In this document: positions 26,418-34,830 of the stretch, piece by piece
How positions within the stretch are numbered: the first letter of the stretch is position 1
Layout: the number at the start of each line of letters is the position of its first letter
Assembly: GCF_014852685.1 (NCBI RefSeq)
Contig: NZ_JACZDF010000004.1
Span: 1-64,000, forward strand
Reading direction: 5' to 3'
From: Flavimobilis rhizosphaerae
GTDB taxonomy: Bacteria > Actinomycetota > Actinomycetes > Actinomycetales > Cellulomonadaceae
Length of the DNA: 64,000 bases
Made by a program: the position numbers and the translations under genes
The notes under the pieces: model-generated
Databases searched by the model: none
Told to the model about the DNA's origin: nothing
Seen by the model: only the letters and a program-made list of their open reading frames with translations

Positions 26418-27770
26418 GTGCCCCTGACAGCCCTGCTCGCGGGACGCATCGTGGATTCCACCGAGCTCAGAGCCGATCAGTGGAGTGAGTTGCACCGACC
26501 ACGCAGGCCGACGCAACTTGCTTGCCGTGATTGTCGAGCGGCGATGCATGCCAAGGAGTCCGTGCACGGCACGCGGTTCTTCGCGCATAACGTGCGACCA
26601 GACTCGTGCAACTGGGGTGGTGAGTCCGCGGAACATCGTCGGCTCAAGGCGTGGCTCGCAGATGTCGTGCGTAGGGCCGGAGGTACCGCCGTCGTCGAAG
26701 CGCGCCCGGCAGATGATGACGTTCGGCGATGGAGGGCGGATGTGCTGGCGACGTCACGCGGAGGACGTCGGTTCGCGCTCGAGGTGCAGTTGTCCGCGCT
26801 GACGCTCGCGGAGGTTCGCGAACGCACCGAAAGATACGCGGCGGACGGCATCACAACGGTGTGGGTGACTACTCGCGGTGAACGGTGGGGCTTGCAGGTA
26901 CCGGCCCTTGAACTGACCTTGCTGAGTGGGACGACGGTCCGCCGAGGTGCCGCGCGTTGGCAGGGCGGCCGGCTCGTCCCCGCGGAGGGCGTTCCCGTCG
27001 AGGCCCTCATCGCGGGGCTGGTTACAGGCGCGGTAGACGTTGTCGGACCGGTGCACTGTCTGGGGAGGGACCGCGATGCGATCGAGCGTTCGATCGCAGC
27101 ATCCGGTCATGGACAGTACGTGCTCGTCGATGCGCGATACGCGGATGACATCGCGAAGTTCGATGCCGAGCTGACCGCGACGGTCCAAGCTGCTCAGAAA
27201 GAAGCGCAGGAGGAGAGGCTGCGCCAGCGCGCGGCACGTGACAGTGCAAGGGCCGCTGCAGCTGCGCGTCGCGCCCAGGCGGCCGCACGCATAGCGGTGG
27301 AGAACGCGCTGAGAACCAGCCGTTCCAGGAAGACTGCACGCGTGACGATGGACGATCCCGACCGGCTACTTGCCGCGGGGCTCGTCGTGCCGCGCCTTGA
27401 GAATTACCTACGGACGGGCGGCTACGAACGCTTCGGGTACTCCGTGAGCGCGGATGCGTCGGGCGTCTCCGAGGCGCTTCCTCAACGGTTGGGCCCATGG
27501 CCGGAGGGTGGTGACGGGCTCGCAGTGTGGGCTGCGAAGGCCGGGGACACGTTGCGGATCGTGGGAATCGTGAGTCCGGATGCGCGTCGTGTAGTTCCCC
27601 GGCATGCGGAGCGGTGGGCAGCTGCTGGCTGGCACGTGTATGTGTCCTGCGGGGCAGAGGCAAATGCGGTCGCGGATGCCGCGGGGTCGCGGTTCGCGAA
27701 GAGATTCCTGCATTCGTTCGACTTCCCGCCAGGAAGCTTGCAGGCCGAGGCGGGGCAACGGCGCGGATAG
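26418..27770 (+). CDS. CoiA-like nuclease-domain protein
   Basis: A 450-residue protein from a GTG with GGAGG 8 nt upstream. Residues 34-75 form a Cys/His motif (ACRDCRAAMHAKES ... FFAHNVRPDSC ... ESAEHRRLKAWL) typical of CoiA-like proteins (PF06054). Next comes the nuclease-like core: RADVLATSRGGRRFALEVQL with D108 and E122-V-Q124, a PD-(D/E)XQ variant, then YAADGITTVWVTTRG. A helical, Ala/Arg-rich coiled coil lies at about 250-300, and the C-terminal 130 residues are unassigned. CoiA acts in competence DNA processing in Gram-positives; stand-alone relatives in islands are of unknown role. Confidence 0.7.
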   Translation: MPLTALLAGRIVDSTELRADQWSELHRPRRPTQLACRDCRAAMHAKESVHGTRFFAHNVRPDSCNWGGESAEHRRLKAWLADVVRRAGGTAVVEARPADDDVRRWRADVLATSRGGRRFALEVQLSALTLAEVRERTERYAADGITTVWVTTRGERWGLQVPALELTLLSGTTVRRGAARWQGGRLVPAEGVPVEALIAGLVTGAVDVVGPVHCLGRDRDAIERSIAASGHGQYVLVDARYADDIAKFDAELTATVQAAQKEAQEERLRQRAARDSARAAAAARRAQAAARIAVENALRTSRSRKTARVTMDDPDRLLAAGLVVPRLENYLRTGGYERFGYSVSADASGVSEALPQRLGPWPEGGDGLAVWAAKAGDTLRIVGIVSPDARRVVPRHAERWAAAGWHVYVSCGAEANAVADAAGSRFAKRFLHSFDFPPGSLQAEAGQRRG

Positions 27771-27798
27771 GAGTCCGGTCCCCCTGTCGTCCAGGCGC

Positions 27799-28077
27799 GT
27801 GACGCTTGTGACAGCCCTGCACGCGTCAGCCGAGTCACGCTCCACGGAGTCGAATTTCGCGACGACAGGGGCGGGCATCATCGTGGTCCTCGCCGATGCG
27901 GCTGTGGTGACGCATGCCGCCACCGAGAAGATCACCCGGGCGCTTGCGACCAAGCTGACGTCCGCGCCCACGCCGATCGCGCATGCGGTGGACGAGCTCG
28001 TCACGCTGCGCAAGGCCGAGACGATCACTGCGGACGAGTACAAGCACGCCCGCAAGAGGGCGCTCGGCCTGGAGTAG
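27799..28077 (+). CDS. Small SHOCT-tail protein
   Basis: About 92 residues; GTG at 27799 or 27808. The C-terminus DELVTLRKAETITADEYKHA resembles a SHOCT domain (short C-terminal oligomerisation motif). The N-terminal half is Ala/Thr/Val-rich with a weakly hydrophobic stretch (TGAGIIVVLADAAVV). It starts 28 bp after the CoiA-like gene on the same strand and could be its operon partner. No clear ribosome site, so the exact start is uncertain. Confidence 0.5.
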   Translation: MTLVTALHASAESRSTESNFATTGAGIIVVLADAAVVTHAATEKITRALATKLTSAPTPIAHAVDELVTLRKAETITADEYKHARKRALGLE

Positions 28078-28390
28078 GGGAGCGGGGCGCCCCGGAGCGA
28101 ACTGTGTCGGGTGCTGACCCTCGCGGCGACGACAGGCCTCGCTCGTCGACGGTGTCACAACGGGGGAGCCAGGGCCGTGCAACCCCGGGGGCCAAGGGGG
28201 CGTCGAAGCCGTCACGCGGCGCTCCGGAGGGGGGCACACAACCGGGCCGAACGACAGGCCTGTGGCCTGCGTAAACGTTGCCTTCCGCACCTCCTCCTGC
28301 CGGGGCCCGTGTGAGCGTTTCGCCGAATCGGTGTGAGAGCCCGTCGCGAGGGCTCGCGACCCAGCAGGTCAGATAGTTCTGTCACCACCC
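28078..28390. other. Gene-free stretch left of the right boundary repeat
   Basis: No coding frame of note. It ends CTGTCACCACCCCACCATTGG, a near match to the 3' end of tRNA-Pro plus flank (CTGTCACCCCGACCATTGG at 914-932), which then runs into the boundary repeat. This could be a decayed attachment-site copy. Confidence 0.4.
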
Positions 28391-29222
28391 CACCATTGGG
28401 CTGGTGACATATCTTCACCGGCTGTAGTGACAGAACCTCTCGTCGAGAGCCCTCCGGGGTTCTGGGTGAGGGGTTCTGTCCGTTTCGGGCGCTGCTCGGG
28501 TGGTGGTGGGTCTCGATGGACCGCTCGAGGTGGGCCGTTGGTGCTCGCGCGTCGCCGTCGGGAGCTGAGCGGGGAATCGCCGGTAGCCCGTCAGGCTCTG
28601 GGGCCTGCGGGCTGCGTGGGTGTCGCTGTGAAGTTCGGTGCCGGGTGCGGCGGGGTTAGGCGGCGGGCGGCGCGCCGGGTCGCTGCGGGTTGGCGGCGGG
28701 GCGCGGGTCGCTCGGCGCGTCATCCATGTCGGCCGGGGTGTCGTAGAGGGCGGCGTCGTCAAGAGCGTTCTTGGCTGCCCAGCGGCGGATGACCTGGATG
28801 TTGTACTGGACGATCGCTGCGGCGACCATGAGCGTGTTGGCGGTGATGCCAATCGCGCGGGTCCAGCCCCGGGTCATGGCGTGCCCGTCGCGGGCCTTGA
28901 GGACGCCGAAGGCTCCTTCGACGGCCGTGCGCCGGGAGTAGGCGGCGATCCATTCGGGGGTGCCCCAGCGGTGGGGTTGGTGGTGCTTGCCGAGGACGGC
29001 GCCGGAGACGGAGATGGTCTCCTGGGTGAAGGCCTTGGTGCGGCGCTGGGCGGCGGTGGCGTTCTCGCGGCCGTGGGTGCGGGTGAAGAACCGCTGGTGG
29101 CCCTTGGCGTGGCGACGTCCGTTGCGGACGAGCGCGTAGGGAGCCAGTGCTTCGATCTGCGCGTTGAACTGCTCGACCTTCGCGGCGCTTCGTGCGTGGC
29201 GCCTGCGGACAGGAGCGGAGGC
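28391..29222. repeat. Island boundary repeat, right copy (with 929-1759)
   Basis: A direct repeat of the segment next to tRNA-Pro, including the hairpins at 28429-28480 (GACAGAACC/GGTTCTGTC) and 28585-28613 (AGCCCG/CGGGCT). Identity stops sharply at 29222 inside the transposase frame, after which chromosomal sequence begins. Base differences inside the hairpins tend to keep pairing. Confidence 0.8.
28656..29222 (-). pseudogene. Truncated IS1182-like transposase (C-terminal 188 codons)
   Basis: This is the last third of the same transposase as 1193-2782, from about residue 342 onward (VRRRHARS ... EGAFGVLKARDGHAMTRGWT, then a proline-rich tail). It keeps the final glutamate of the DDE triad but lacks the other two acids and any start. 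The frame itself is open, so truncation rather than mutational decay removed the function. It differs from the left copy at scattered positions, so the two are not recent duplicates. Confidence 0.85.
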
Positions 29223-29396
29223 ATGAGTTGCGAGCGGGACCGTTCGAGTCGCTTCGAGACCGTCGAGGAGCCCGGGGTGCCGGACAGCGCGCCGCGGTCG
29301 CAGTGAACCCTATGCCCCGGATGCGTAGACCTGGCATGCCTTCGCGCCGACAGTGGGGGCATGTCGACCACGGGTCGTGCTGGATGGGGGAATGAC

Positions 29397-29961
29397 ATGT
29401 GCCGTGCTGTTGCGGCGATGCTTGCTCTGGCGCTGGCCCTTGCGCCGCTGGGTGCGCTGGCCGGGTTCGTCGTCCACTGGAACGTCATCCAGCCGAGCGA
29501 CGCGGATCTTGAGGCGGCGGCGCGGACGCTCGCGGGGAACACCGATCGGTCCCGTGCGGGAGCCAGTCGCCACCGGCTGGTTCGCTCCGACGCTCGCGCG
29601 GGCGAGAGTGCACTGGCGCGTCGAGTCCGAGGTTGCCCTCGACGCGCCCGCCGTCGTGTCCGCCGCGGAACGTGCCGGGTGGCACGTGGATGCGGCCGGT
29701 GCAGATTCGTTGCGGGCGAGCAGAGGCAGGATGCGCCTCGACGCCGACCTCGTTGCGGGGGTGCGGGTGAGCGTCGTCGTCGAGCGGGGCCCCGCGGTCC
29801 CGTCGATGACCATGACGGTGACCGGCGGCGCACTCCTCGGTGCATTTCTCGCTGTGCTCGTCGTCCGCGGAACCCGTCGGCCATCGCGGCTGCGGGCACG
29901 TCGCCGGGCCGGGCTGCCACGGCCTGCGTCCCGACCCGCGGAGACCCGCTGGGTTCCCTAG
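29397..29961 (+). pseudogene. Small membrane-protein gene with an apparent frameshift
   Basis: The N-terminal part MCRAVAAMLALALALAPLGA is a signal or transmembrane helix followed by VVHWNVIQPSDADLEAAART. The frame then yields poor protein, while a different frame from about 29560 gives a plausible continuation (REPVATGWFAPTLARARVHW ... RAGWHVDAAGAD) with a C-terminal membrane helix (VTGGALLGAFLAVLVVRG) and stop at 29961. Joining the frames near 29560 would give about 188 residues. Either a real frameshift or a sequencing error. It is the first chromosomal gene after the island. Confidence 0.55.
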
Positions 29962-29998
29962 CGCCGGTGTGCCCCGCACGCGACGATCGGCGTCATCG

Positions 29999-30754
29999 TC
30001 ACGTGCGGGGGTTGCTCGCCCGCAGCCGTGCCGCGTCCCGCCGGTACATCGCTGCGTGCGCGAGGAAGTCGGTGCGTCCCGTCTCTGCGGCGCGCTGGTC
30101 GGTGAACTCGGCGAGCTCGTCGAGCCGTGCCGCGGCGACGCGACGCACCTCGTCGGGAGCGGCGTCGAGACCGTACGACGCGACGAGCTCTGCGAGGCGT
30201 GCACCACGCTCGCCGTCCCGTGACGGCTCGTAGCCGTCGGCGTCCTCGACCCACGGCACGAGCCGGTAGGCGAGGTACGCAAGGTCCCACACGCGTGAGC
30301 CGGGGGAAGCCATGTCGACGTCGATGATCCCGGCGAGCCGGTGAGCACGGACGACAAGGTTGTAGGGTGCGACGTCGTTGTGGCAGATCACTTCGACGGG
30401 CGGGTGCGACGGGGCGCGCCACGCGAGGTCGAGGTCGACGAGAGGCACGCTCGCGTCGTGCAGCCGTCGCAGCAGCGACCCTGCCGCGACGAGCAGGGGG
30501 CGCGACCATGCCTGTGCGGCCGGGAGGTCCGTGAGCATCGTGCCGTCGAGGTACGTGAGGACCTCGCGCCCGGCCCCGTCGATGCCGAGCACGCGAGGCG
30601 CCTCGGCGATCCCGGCCGCCGCGTAGCTGCGGAGCAGCGCGTGGACCGCAGGGGTCCACGGGCCCGTGGTGCGTCGGACGGTATCGCCGACCTTGACGAC
30701 CGGTGCCATGTTCCCGCCCGTGAGCTCCGTGCCGGGGGAATCGTCATGCATCAT
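29999..30754 (-). CDS. Aminoglycoside phosphotransferase (APH)-family protein
   Basis: A 251-residue kinase-like protein. The Brenner motif CHNDVAPYNLV gives the catalytic HxDxxxxN, and IIDVDMASPGSRVWDLAYLAY is the metal-binding DxD-like block with the WDLA signature. The N-lobe holds VKVGDTVRRTTGPWTPAVHAL. GAGG (of GAGGACCG) sits just before the ATG (30754). The family phosphorylates small molecules (aminoglycosides, choline, homoserine and others); substrate not predictable here, and resistance should not be assumed. It appears monocistronic. Confidence 0.8.
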   Translation of the reverse strand: MMHDDSPGTELTGGNMAPVVKVGDTVRRTTGPWTPAVHALLRSYAAAGIAEAPRVLGIDGAGREVLTYLDGTMLTDLPAAQAWSRPLLVAAGSLLRRLHDASVPLVDLDLAWRAPSHPPVEVICHNDVAPYNLVVRAHRLAGIIDVDMASPGSRVWDLAYLAYRLVPWVEDADGYEPSRDGERGARLAELVASYGLDAAPDEVRRVAAARLDELAEFTDQRAAETGRTDFLAHAAMYRRDAARLRASNPRT

Positions 30755-30860
30755 CGGTCCTCGCGTCGATGGGTGCTGTCGCCATGAGCCTACGGACGGG
30801 TGAGCACGGTGCGCCTGCGCATTAGCGTCGGACCATGAGCGACCAGACGCGGCCACGTCG

Positions 30861-31034
30861 GCTCAGACCCTCGTCGACGCGGGCACCGAGCCGTTCGACC
30901 TCGTCTTCATCGACGCGGACAGGCCGAGCAACCCCGTCTATCTCGCGGCGGCGCTGCAGCTCACGCGTCCCGGCGCGGTCATCGTCATCGACAACGTCGT
31001 GCGCGGCGGCATGATCGTCCTGCGGCGCCGCTAG
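30861..31034 (+). pseudogene. O-methyltransferase C-terminal fragment
   Basis: Fifty-seven in-frame codons give FDLVFIDADRPSNPVYLAAA and RPGAVIVIDNVVRGGMI, the SAM/metal-binding half of a family-3 (catechol-type) O-methyltransferase. A nearby ATG (30836, MSDQTRPRRL) is in another frame, so the gene has lost its first two-thirds and frame. The N-terminal SAM motif is missing, so it is inactive. Confidence 0.75.
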
Positions 31035-31048
31035 GGCGCCCTACCCGC

Positions 31049-32311
31049 TCAGCCCTCGAGCAACGTCTCCCCGACGTACCCGCCGGGCGCGCACCCGGGC
31101 GGGATCGCGAAGACGGCCGAGCCGATCGGGGTGGTCCATGTGTTGAGGAGGTCGGCCTCGGCAAGTCGTTGCTGCACGGGCACGAGCTGCCGCACGGGGT
31201 CGGCCTGGTACGTCGTGAAGATGAGGCCGGCGCCGTCGGTCTCCGACTCGTAGTTGTAGGCGCGGCGGTAGAACACCTCGTCGGGTGTCGTCGCGCGGGC
31301 GCGACGCACGTGGGCGGCGATGTTGACGACGGGCAGCCCGGTCCCGTCGAGCGCGTCGAGGTCGACGTCGTCGTGCTCGACGCCGCCTGTGAGCGGGGCG
31401 CCGTCGGACATGCGACGGCCGACGGACGCGCCGCGGCCGGGCCGGTCGACCTCGTCCCACGTGTCGAGGTTCATGGCGATGCGCCGCACCACGAGCGTCG
31501 TCCCGCCCTCGAGCCACCCGTCCGAACGCAGGACGGCGCGCGCCTGCTCGGCCGAGCCGGGCGCAGGGTTGACGGTGCCGTCGACCTGGCCGAAGAGGTT
31601 GCGCATCGTCGTCCCGGGCGCGGACGTGCCGTGGGCCGTGCGGAAGCCCTGCTGCACCCAACGGACCGTCGTGAAGGCGCGCGCGTCCTTGCGGAGCATG
31701 CGGTGGGCGTGCGCGAGGACCGTCGGGTCGTCGCACGCGACCTCGAGCAGCAGGTCGCCGCCGCTCCACCGCTCCTCGAGGCGGTCGATGCTGAACGCGG
31801 GCAGCGGCGCGAGCCACGCCGGCACGTCGGCGCCGGCCGCGGCGACGAACCCTGGGCCGAACCCGAACGTCACGGTGAGCCGGGCTGGCGTCGAAGCCAT
31901 CTCGGGCTCGGTGTCGGCGAGCGCGGGCCGCCCCTGCGTGAGACGGGCCGCGTCGTCCGTGAGCAGGCGCATGAGCCGCGCGAGCGCGGCGCGGTCCGTG
32001 CCGGGGCGCAGGTCGAGCGCGGTGTGGATCGAGTGCGTCTGCGGCGTGACGGTGAGCGCTGCTTGTTGCGGCCCGTGGAACGGGACGACGACGGTGCCGT
32101 TGAGCGGCTCCGGTGCGGGGGTCGCGGCCGTGGGCGCGGGGCGGCGCGCGCTGTCGACGCCGAGCGCGATCGCCGCGCCCCACCCGGCGACGAGCCCGCC
32201 CGTGAGGAGGTCGCGCCGGCTCACACCACGGCGCGCGGGCGCGACGGGCGCAGCCGGTCCGGGCAGGGGGGTGCCGTCGGCGCGGCCGGCGTCAGTCGTC
32301 GTGCGTGCCAT
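31049..32311 (-). CDS. efeB: Dyp-type (deferrochelatase) peroxidase, Tat-exported
   Basis: About 420 residues. The twin-arginine signal GVSRRDLLTGGLVAG lies near residue 30. Dyp family (PF04261) marks are the distal FGQVDGTVN (GxxDG) and the proximal haem-ligand region VVNIAAHVRRA, plus YNYESETDGAGLIFTTYQ near the C-terminus. It acts outside the membrane on haem or in iron/copper-linked peroxidation. Its start overlaps the end of the PCuAC gene by 20 bp, so it is the last gene of a copC-PCuAC-efeB operon. No efeU or efeO partner is present, which favours a copper-operon role over EfeUOB iron uptake. Start could be nine codons earlier. Confidence 0.88.
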   Translation of the reverse strand: MARTTTDAGRADGTPLPGPAAPVAPARRGVSRRDLLTGGLVAGWGAAIALGVDSARRPAPTAATPAPEPLNGTVVVPFHGPQQAALTVTPQTHSIHTALDLRPGTDRAALARLMRLLTDDAARLTQGRPALADTEPEMASTPARLTVTFGFGPGFVAAAGADVPAWLAPLPAFSIDRLEERWSGGDLLLEVACDDPTVLAHAHRMLRKDARAFTTVRWVQQGFRTAHGTSAPGTTMRNLFGQVDGTVNPAPGSAEQARAVLRSDGWLEGGTTLVVRRIAMNLDTWDEVDRPGRGASVGRRMSDGAPLTGGVEHDDVDLDALDGTGLPVVNIAAHVRRARATTPDEVFYRRAYNYESETDGAGLIFTTYQADPVRQLVPVQQRLAEADLLNTWTTPIGSAVFAIPPGCAPGGYVGETLLEG

Positions 32312-32852
32312 GCGCGGCGTCGCCCTCCGCGTCGTCACCGTGGCCCTCGTAGTGCTCGTTCGCGCCCGCGAACTCCTTGACGGGCACGGTGAACGACGCG
32401 GTCGTCCCGTCGGAGGTCGTGAGCTCGAGCGTGAGCTCGTCGCCTGCCGCGAGTGGGCCGGTGAGCTCCATCATCATGAGGTGGTCCCCGCCGGGCGCGA
32501 GCTCGCGGGTGCCGCCGGCGGGCACGGTGAAGCCGTCGACGGGTCGCATGACGGAGGCGCCCGACGCGTCGGTCGTCGTCTCGTGGAGCTCGACGCGCGC
32601 CGCGGCGACCGTGCGCGCGCTCACGACGGTGACGTCGGCGGTGCCGGGGTTCGTGAGCGTCCCGAACGCGGCGGACATGCCGGACGGCGCAGCCTTCGCC
32701 CACCCGTCGGCGAGCGTGAGCGCCGTCGACGCTCCGCTCGCGCCGGGCGCCGGCGCCGCGTCTGTCGGGGCGGCGTCGGGCGCGCCGCCGGAACATCCGG
32801 CGAGCGCGAGTGCGGCGGTGAGGGTGAGCGCGGCGAGCGTGCGGCGGTTCAT
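32292..32852 (-). CDS. PCu(A)C-family periplasmic copper chaperone lipoprotein
   Basis: A 186-residue lipoprotein: MNRRTLAALTLTAALALAGC ends in a lipobox Cys. The PCuAC domain (PF04314) carries the copper site: ELHETTTDASGASVM, then later GGDHLMMM (H-x11-M ... HxM). A His/Asp-rich C-terminus (EHYEGHGDDAEGDAAHGTHD) may add metal binding. It hands Cu(I) to exported cuproproteins such as cytochrome oxidase. ATGA overlap with copC upstream and a 20-bp overlap with efeB downstream show tight coupling. Confidence 0.9.
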   Translation of the reverse strand: MNRRTLAALTLTAALALAGCSGGAPDAAPTDAAPAPGASGASTALTLADGWAKAAPSGMSAAFGTLTNPGTADVTVVSARTVAAARVELHETTTDASGASVMRPVDGFTVPAGGTRELAPGGDHLMMMELTGPLAAGDELTLELTTSDGTTASFTVPVKEFAGANEHYEGHGDDAEGDAAHGTHDD

Positions 32853-33454
32853 GGTGTCTCCGTGACGTGGGGTGCGGCAGGGGTGCGCCGCCGCAGGGCG
32901 GCGGCGACGCGGACGAGGACGAGGAGGGTGACGCCGGCGAGGGCTCCGAGCCCGCCGACGGCGAGGGGTCGCACCGCGGCAGGCAGGCGGCTGGCCTCCG
33001 GTGCGCCCGGTGTGGCGTCGGGCGTGCCCGACGCGTCCGGTGCCGGTACGGCCGCGGCCGGTGGTGTCGTGCTGGGGGAGCCGACGACGAAGGGGATGAG
33101 CCCGCTGATCGGGTGCCCGTCCGAGGAGACGACGCGCCACCGCACGGTGTAGCTGCCGTGGGGCAGCGCGCCGAGCGGCGTCGTGAGGCGAGGGCCGTCG
33201 ACGACGGGCGCGCCTGCGTGGTCGGTCCCTGCGCTGTCGACGACCATGACGGTCGCGCCGACGTCGAGGAGGTCGCCCGAGAAGGTGAGGCTGACGTCGG
33301 ACGGCGCGGAGCCGAGGACGGCGTCGGCGGTGGGGTCGGAGGCGACGAGCGAGTCGTGCGCGGCCGCCGGGGGAGCGCACGCGAGCCCGAGCGCGGCGAC
33401 GAGGGCGAGGGTGGCACCTGTCGACCGCCGGCGTCGGCCGGTCGGTGTCGTCAT
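32849..33454 (-). CDS. copC: CopC-domain copper resistance protein
   Basis: A 201-residue exported protein. The signal peptide ends APPAAAHDSLVASDP, so mature CopC begins with the Cu(II)-binding His. The domain (PF04234) includes LTFSGDLLDVGATVMVVDS and SSDGHPISGLIPFVV with the second His. A Pro/Ala linker and one C-terminal membrane helix (AVGGLGALAGVTLLVLV) anchor it; no CopD is fused. It is the first gene of the minus-strand operon and diverges from the BlaI-type repressor across a palindromic operator. Confidence 0.9.
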   Translation of the reverse strand: MTTPTGRRRRSTGATLALVAALGLACAPPAAAHDSLVASDPTADAVLGSAPSDVSLTFSGDLLDVGATVMVVDSAGTDHAGAPVVDGPRLTTPLGALPHGSYTVRWRVVSSDGHPISGLIPFVVGSPSTTPPAAAVPAPDASGTPDATPGAPEASRLPAAVRPLAVGGLGALAGVTLLVLVRVAAALRRRTPAAPHVTETP

Positions 33455-33513
33455 GTCGCCTCCATGCTTGTCGGGGTGCGTGCCCAGCATGGGCCCTCGG
33501 TCCCGCGAGGTCA

Positions 33514-33528
33514 ACTACAAGTTGTAGT
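33514..33528. promoter_or_regulatory. Perfect 15-bp palindrome, likely operator of the BlaI/CopY-type repressor
   Basis: ACTACAAGTTGTAGT lies midway between copC (start 33454, minus) and the repressor (start 33566, plus). Its core TACA-N3-TGTA resembles BlaI, MecI and CopY operators (TACAnnTGTA-like). The placement suggests control of both divergent units, including autoregulation. Confidence 0.75.
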
Positions 33529-33565
33529 AGGCTCCGCGGGATCGTGAGGTGCTAACGTCCGGCAC

Positions 33566-33988
33566 GTGACCGACGACACGACCCGCGGGAGAGGCGCCCT
33601 CGAGCGCGACGTCCTGCGCGTCCTGTGGGAGAGCGACGAACCCGCCGGCGCCGCCGACGTCCGCCGACGCATCGCCGGACGCACCCCCGCCTACACGACC
33701 GTCGCGACGATCCTCGAGCGCCTCGTCACCAAGGGCCTCGTCCACCGCGCCGACGGCGGCTACGTCGCCGCGCAGTCACCCGAGAACCACGCGAGCCACG
33801 CGATGCTCGACGTCCTCGCCCAGGCGCCCGACCGCAGCGCCGCGCTCCTGCGCTTCGTCGGCAACCTCGACGCCGACGACGCGGCGCTCCTCGCCCGCGC
33901 CCTCGGCGGCGAGCCTCCACGGACGCCCCGAATCACACGGCGGAACCGGCCCGCAGACCCGCCCGCGCACCCGGACGACCGACCATGA
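33566..33988 (+). CDS. BlaI/MecI/CopY-family repressor
   Basis: A 140-residue winged-helix repressor from GTG (TDDTTRGRGALERDVLRVLW). The Penicillinase_R domain (PF03965) includes PAYTTVATILERLVTKGLVHR (recognition helix and wing), then the dimerising SALLRFVGNLDADDAALLARAL. A Pro/Arg-rich tail follows. The gene overlaps the M56 peptidase by ATGA. In this family the peptidase cleaves or signals to the repressor, but the divergent copper-type operon and CopY-like site suggest metal or redox control here. No beta-lactamase is nearby. Confidence 0.88.
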   Translation: MTDDTTRGRGALERDVLRVLWESDEPAGAADVRRRIAGRTPAYTTVATILERLVTKGLVHRADGGYVAAQSPENHASHAMLDVLAQAPDRSAALLRFVGNLDADDAALLARALGGEPPRTPRITRRNRPADPPAHPDDRP

Positions 33989-34830
33989 CCCCGCTCGCGA
34001 CGTCGGTGCTCGTGCTCGGAGCCGCGCTCCTCGTCGTCGTCCTCGCACCGCGCCTCCTCGCGACGCGCGCCTGGCAGGTTCGCTGGCCCACCCTCGCGCT
34101 CGGAGCCTGGACGCTCGCCGTCCTCCTCGGCGCGGCCCTCGCGTCCGCGGCGCTCGCGGTCCTCGTCGTCGACGTCGTCAGCGGCCCGCGCCCGGCGCAG
34201 GGCCTCGTGGGCGGGGTCGCGACGACGCTCGGCGCCTGGGGCGGCCTCGCGCTCACCGGCGCCGCGCTCCTCGTCACGGCCCGCCACGCAGGCGAGCTCG
34301 CCCGCGCCGACGCCACGGACCGCCGAGCGGTGCGCGGCACCCTCGAGCTCGAGGCGCAGACCTACGAACTGCGCGACGGCGTGCTCCTCGTCCGCACGCA
34401 GGGCGACGGCTTCGGCGCGTGCGCGGCCCCGGGCGACGTCCCGCTCGTCGCGTGGAGCATCCGCACCGAGGAGGCACTCGGGGGAGCGGGACTCCGCGCC
34501 GTCCTCGCGCATGAGCTCGCCCACCTGCGCCGACGCCATCACACGCTGCTGTGGCTCGCCGAACTCAACGCCCGATGCGTGCCGCACCGGTTCCGCGCCG
34601 GCCGCGCGCCTCTCGACGCGGTGCGGCTCCTCGTCGAGCTTGTCGCCGACGACGTCGCCGCACGGCAGGCGGGCGCCCCCGAGCTCGCTGCGGCGCTGCG
34701 GACCCTCGGCCGGCTCACCGAGAACCCGTCGCTCGACCTGCGGGCCGCACGCGTCGAGCAGCGGCACCCCCGGAGGGGCGCGGCGCACCTCACGTCCACA
34801 GGGCCGGTCCCACATCCTCCCGTGGAGTAG
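33985..34830 (+). CDS. M56-family (BlaR1-like) membrane metallopeptidase
   Basis: A 281-residue protein with an N-terminal set of membrane helices (LATSVLVLGAALLVVVLAP, LALGAWTLAVLLGAALASAA, then further ones at 60-95) and zinc motif HELAH in VLAHELAHLRRRHHTLLW. A downstream ELVADDVAARQAG provides the third ligand glutamate. There is no C-terminal sensor (PBP-like) domain, as in the short actinobacterial M56 proteins. Coupled to the repressor by ATGA, it probably relays the inducing signal. Confidence 0.87.
   Translation: MTPLATSVLVLGAALLVVVLAPRLLATRAWQVRWPTLALGAWTLAVLLGAALASAALAVLVVDVVSGPRPAQGLVGGVATTLGAWGGLALTGAALLVTARHAGELARADATDRRAVRGTLELEAQTYELRDGVLLVRTQGDGFGACAAPGDVPLVAWSIRTEEALGGAGLRAVLAHELAHLRRRHHTLLWLAELNARCVPHRFRAGRAPLDAVRLLVELVADDVAARQAGAPELAAALRTLGRLTENPSLDLRAARVEQRHPRRGAAHLTSTGPVPHPPVE

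Noticed and set aside
33566-34830. Beta-lactam resistance regulon
   Set aside because: A BlaI-like repressor and M56 peptidase are present, but there is no beta-lactamase or PBP2a gene nearby and the peptidase lacks a penicillin-sensing domain.
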